Below are positions 61,762-64,000 of a DNA stretch of 64,000 nt, one piece after another (position 1 is the first letter of the stretch; every line of letters starts with the position of its first letter). The notes under the pieces were generated by a model. It saw only the letters and a list, made by a program, of their open reading frames with translations. It did no database searches and had not been told where the DNA came from. Position numbers and translations under genes: made by a program. The stretch lies in NCBI RefSeq assembly GCF_928391935.1, contig NZ_CAKMTD010000001.1:248001-312000 (forward strand), written 5' to 3'. Origin of the DNA: Rothia nasimurium. Lineage in GTDB: Bacteria; Actinomycetota; Actinomycetes; Actinomycetales; Micrococcaceae.

Positions 61762-62865
61762 ATGGCACGCGTTGAACAAACTATCAGTCGGTCCCGCACC
61801 GAGGACAAACACCGGCAGACCCCCAAGCCCACCAAACTCACCCAGATGAGTGCTTCCAGCTGGAAGTACATCTTCAAACGGGCTTTCAGAGAGTTCTCCA
61901 TCGACGGCTGCACCGACCTGGCAGCGGCCCTCACCTACTTCACCGTCCTGTCCATCTTCCCGGGCCTCCTGGCCGTCGTCTCCCTCCTGGGTGTCTTCGG
62001 TCAGGGCCAGCAGACCACCGACGCCATCCTGGGCTTCATGAAAGACTTCGCCCCGGAAGACATGCTCAACCTGCTTGAAGAGCCCATCACCCAGCTCACC
62101 AGCTCCTCCGCAGCCGGGTTCGCCCTACTGACCGGTGTCGTCGGTGCCCTCTGGACTGCCTCAGGCTATGTTGGGGCCTTCGGCCGGTCCATGAACAAGA
62201 TTTACGGGGTGGCTGAGGGCCGCCCCATCTGGAAGCTCCGCCCCTGGAACCTGATGGTCACCGCCCTCATGGTCCTGATCGTGGTAGCCATGATGTTGGT
62301 TCTGCTGTCCTCGGGCGACGTCCTCAACACCATCCAGGCTGCTATCCCGGCGGTAGAGCTTGGCGGCTTTATCGGAATCTGGATGTGGCTACGCTACCCC
62401 ATTATGCTGGTGCTGGCCGTGGCCCTCATTAGCCTGCTCTACTTTGCTACCCCTAACGTCAAGCAGCCCTCCTTCCGTTTTCTGACCCCGGGGGCGGCCC
62501 TGGCACTGGTCACGATGGGTATTGCCGGGCTCGGCTTCACCTTCTATGTGTCGAACTTCGGTTCCTACAACGCCACCTACGGCCTGATCGGTGGTGTCAT
62601 TGTGATGTTGCTCTTCATCTGGATTATGAACAACGTGCTCCTGCTCGGGGCCCAGGTGGACGCTGAAATTCAGCGGGGCCGGGAGCTACAGGCTGGTATC
62701 AAGGCCGAGGACGAGCTCAGCCTGCCCCCGCGCGATGACACGATGGCCATCAAGATTCAGAAGAAGCAGGACGAGCTGGTGGAAGAGGGCCGCCAGATCC
62801 GCCTGGAACACCACGGGATGGATTTCCAGCAGTTGGCCAAGGACCAAGAAAAGAAGAAGCAATAA
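61762..62865 (+). CDS. YihY/BrkB-family membrane protein
   Basis: 367 residues with about six membrane helices between residues 60 and 300 and charged, coiled-coil-like ends. The family motif AALTYFTVLSIFPGLLAVVSLLGVFG is at the first helix. Members have been called BrkB or putative RNase BN, the latter now regarded as wrong; function is unknown. Confidence 0.85.
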   Translation: MARVEQTISRSRTEDKHRQTPKPTKLTQMSASSWKYIFKRAFREFSIDGCTDLAAALTYFTVLSIFPGLLAVVSLLGVFGQGQQTTDAILGFMKDFAPEDMLNLLEEPITQLTSSSAAGFALLTGVVGALWTASGYVGAFGRSMNKIYGVAEGRPIWKLRPWNLMVTALMVLIVVAMMLVLLSSGDVLNTIQAAIPAVELGGFIGIWMWLRYPIMLVLAVALISLLYFATPNVKQPSFRFLTPGAALALVTMGIAGLGFTFYVSNFGSYNATYGLIGGVIVMLLFIWIMNNVLLLGAQVDAEIQRGRELQAGIKAEDELSLPPRDDTMAIKIQKKQDELVEEGRQIRLEHHGMDFQQLAKDQEKKKQ

Positions 62866-62882
62866 TTCCCGTATGACATGCC

Positions 62883-62920
62883 AAGGGCCCCGGTTACTTC
62901 AGACAGTAGCCGGGGCCCTT
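62883..62920 (+). terminator. Terminator after yihY
   Basis: 16 bp stem with one G-U pair (62883-62898 with 62905-62920), 6-base loop, ending in TTACT. Confidence 0.75.
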
Positions 62921-62932
62921 ACTCTATATACC

Positions 62933-63793
62933 ATGACATCTTTTTCCCTCACCCTGGAGTATCTGCCCGCCCCCACGCTTCCGCCCGACGCCCCGGCCCG
63001 GCTGGTGGAGGGCCAGCAGGTGGTGCTGGTGCACGGTTTTGCTTCCACGGCCCAGATTACCTGGGAAAGGACGGGCTGGGTCAGGCAGTTTCACCGGGCC
63101 GGGGCCGGGGTAACCCTGGTAACCCTGCCCTGCCACCGGCTAGTTACCAACCCGGTCGAGGACGAGGCCCACCAGCTGACGCAGGTTGCGGTCAGCTTTC
63201 AGGAGGGGGAAGGCCTACTGTCAGCTATCAGCCGGTCCCTAGCCAAGGCCCTAGAAGCACAGGCATTTGGAGGCCAGGCCCTAGAGGCCCAGCCCGGCCC
63301 GGTTCATCTGGTGGGCTACTCCCTGGGGGCCCGCCTGGCCTGGCAGGTAGCCCTCAGCTACCCTCAGTTGGTTGCGACCCTCACCGCCGGCGGGCTGCCC
63401 ACCAGCACCCACCTGGGTGGGGTGCATGCCTACCTCACCGGTACCGCAACCAGCCAGGCCCTGCCGCCTGGCCTCCAGGCCGTCCTGGCCTCTAGCCCCC
63501 TACCCCGGCAGGCCCTAGCAGACTTCACCGCCCACCCGGTCGAGCCATTTGATCTGACGAACCTGCCCACCTGCCCCGTCCTGCTCTTTGCCGGGGATCA
63601 GGACGACCTGGCCCGGCAGACCCCCAACCTGCTCGCCGACTTACCCCACCCGGCATCCACCTTCCTGCCCCTGGCCGGGCGGGACCATATAACCGCCCTC
63701 ACCAGCGGCCAGGCCCGCCGGGCCACCACTGACTTCATAGCCCGTCACGCAATCTCACCAGCTGGCAGAGAGCCCGGCCACACGGTAGCGTAG
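62933..63793 (+). CDS. Alpha/beta hydrolase
   Basis: 286 residues from ATG at 62933; a longer frame overlaps the previous gene. VLVHGF oxyanion strand, nucleophile serine in VGYSLGARLAW (GxSxG), acid in AGDQDDL and histidine in GRDH near the end. Resembles small alpha/beta hydrolases of the MenH type; substrate unknown. No ribosome-binding site is visible. Confidence 0.75.
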   Translation: MTSFSLTLEYLPAPTLPPDAPARLVEGQQVVLVHGFASTAQITWERTGWVRQFHRAGAGVTLVTLPCHRLVTNPVEDEAHQLTQVAVSFQEGEGLLSAISRSLAKALEAQAFGGQALEAQPGPVHLVGYSLGARLAWQVALSYPQLVATLTAGGLPTSTHLGGVHAYLTGTATSQALPPGLQAVLASSPLPRQALADFTAHPVEPFDLTNLPTCPVLLFAGDQDDLARQTPNLLADLPHPASTFLPLAGRDHITALTSGQARRATTDFIARHAISPAGREPGHTVA

Positions 63794-63858
63794 AAGCAGA
63801 GCACGGTAGGCTACCCTGCCTGCCCCTTATCCTCCCTCCCCTCACCAAAGGAGCCCCC

Positions 63859-64000
63859 ATGCACAAGGTCAAGGCCGTTGTTTCTCTGGCCAAAAATGAG
63901 CCCGTTGAAGTAGTCACCATCAATGTGCCCGATCCCCTCAAGGGCGAAGCCCTGGTCAAGGTCCTGACCTGCGGTGTCTGCCAGACCGACCACCACTATG
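63859..64000 (+). CDS. Zinc alcohol dehydrogenase, probable S-(hydroxymethyl)mycothiol dehydrogenase (3' partial)
   Basis: 47 codons are visible. ATG has GGAG 7 bases before it. The N-terminal strand, then EALVKVLTCGVCQTDHHY, with the catalytic zinc cysteine in CGVCQTDHH, are as in mycothiol-dependent formaldehyde dehydrogenases of actinobacteria. The gene continues beyond the window. Confidence 0.7.
   Translation, partial: MHKVKAVVSLAKNEPVEVVTINVPDPLKGEALVKVLTCGVCQTDHHY

Overview
The window is chromosomal DNA from a GC-rich actinobacterium, most likely a member of the Micrococcaceae close to Rothia, Kocuria or Micrococcus. The reasons are the codon usage, an olefin-biosynthesis locus with OleB and OleC fused, an LAxTG sortase substrate, mycothiol-type alcohol dehydrogenase features and the gene order coaD-yceD-rpmF-rnc-mutM and recG-rsmD. 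I see no insertion sequence, integrase, prophage or CRISPR array. The genus assignment is inference.

Layout. 1-4800 (+): oleA (5' end outside the window), oleBC fusion and oleD, making long-chain olefins. 4967-8075 (-): coaD, yceD, rpmF, rnc, mutM. 8224-18617: an aminotransferase, a LURP-one protein, rsmD, an LAKTG wall protein, recG, a DAK2 protein, thiL, a Pro/Thr-rich membrane protein and a DUF3515 lipoprotein. 18703-25496 (-): ddl, gpsA, plsC, murA, leuD, leuC, with a divergent IclR regulator at 25708. 26570-30081 (-): two overlapping dynamin-like GTPases. 30175-30616 (-): tRNA-Glu, tRNA-Glu, tRNA-Gln. 30926-33266 (-): gltX and a FAH-family protein. 33378-35280 (+): an ABC-F gene with a strong promoter, a seven-codon leader ORF and mutually exclusive hairpins, flanked by direct repeats. 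35305-37579 (-): ilvE and leuB. 37645-38549 (-): a small unknown gene and a DinJ/YafQ toxin-antitoxin pair. 38739-40166 (-): thrC. 40290-45783 (+): a two-component system and a MacB/FtsX-type ABC exporter sharing one operator motif. 45820-47923: a lipoprotein and a Tat-secreted SGNH hydrolase. 48070-55161 (-): metG, serA, ilvC, ilvN, ilvB; the ilvB leader encodes a branched-chain-rich peptide and a terminator. 55589-64000: an unknown gene, two tRNA-Lys, a MarR regulator, bcp, tRNA-Leu, a peptide-type solute-binding lipoprotein, mqo, a YihY protein, an alpha/beta hydrolase and the start of a zinc alcohol dehydrogenase.

How it works together. Most of the window is housekeeping: branched-chain amino acid synthesis (ilvBN, ilvC, ilvE, leuB, leuCD), serine and threonine synthesis, peptidoglycan precursors (murA, ddl), phospholipid synthesis (gpsA, plsC) and translation. 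The most interesting parts are regulatory: a candidate antibiotic-type attenuator before the ABC-F gene, a shared TCATAC-N4-GTATGA operator linking the two-component system to its ABC exporter, a probable ATT start codon in yceD, an apparently leaderless attenuator ORF before ilvB, a large structured RNA between serA and metG, and a conserved promoter and discriminator used by four tRNA units.
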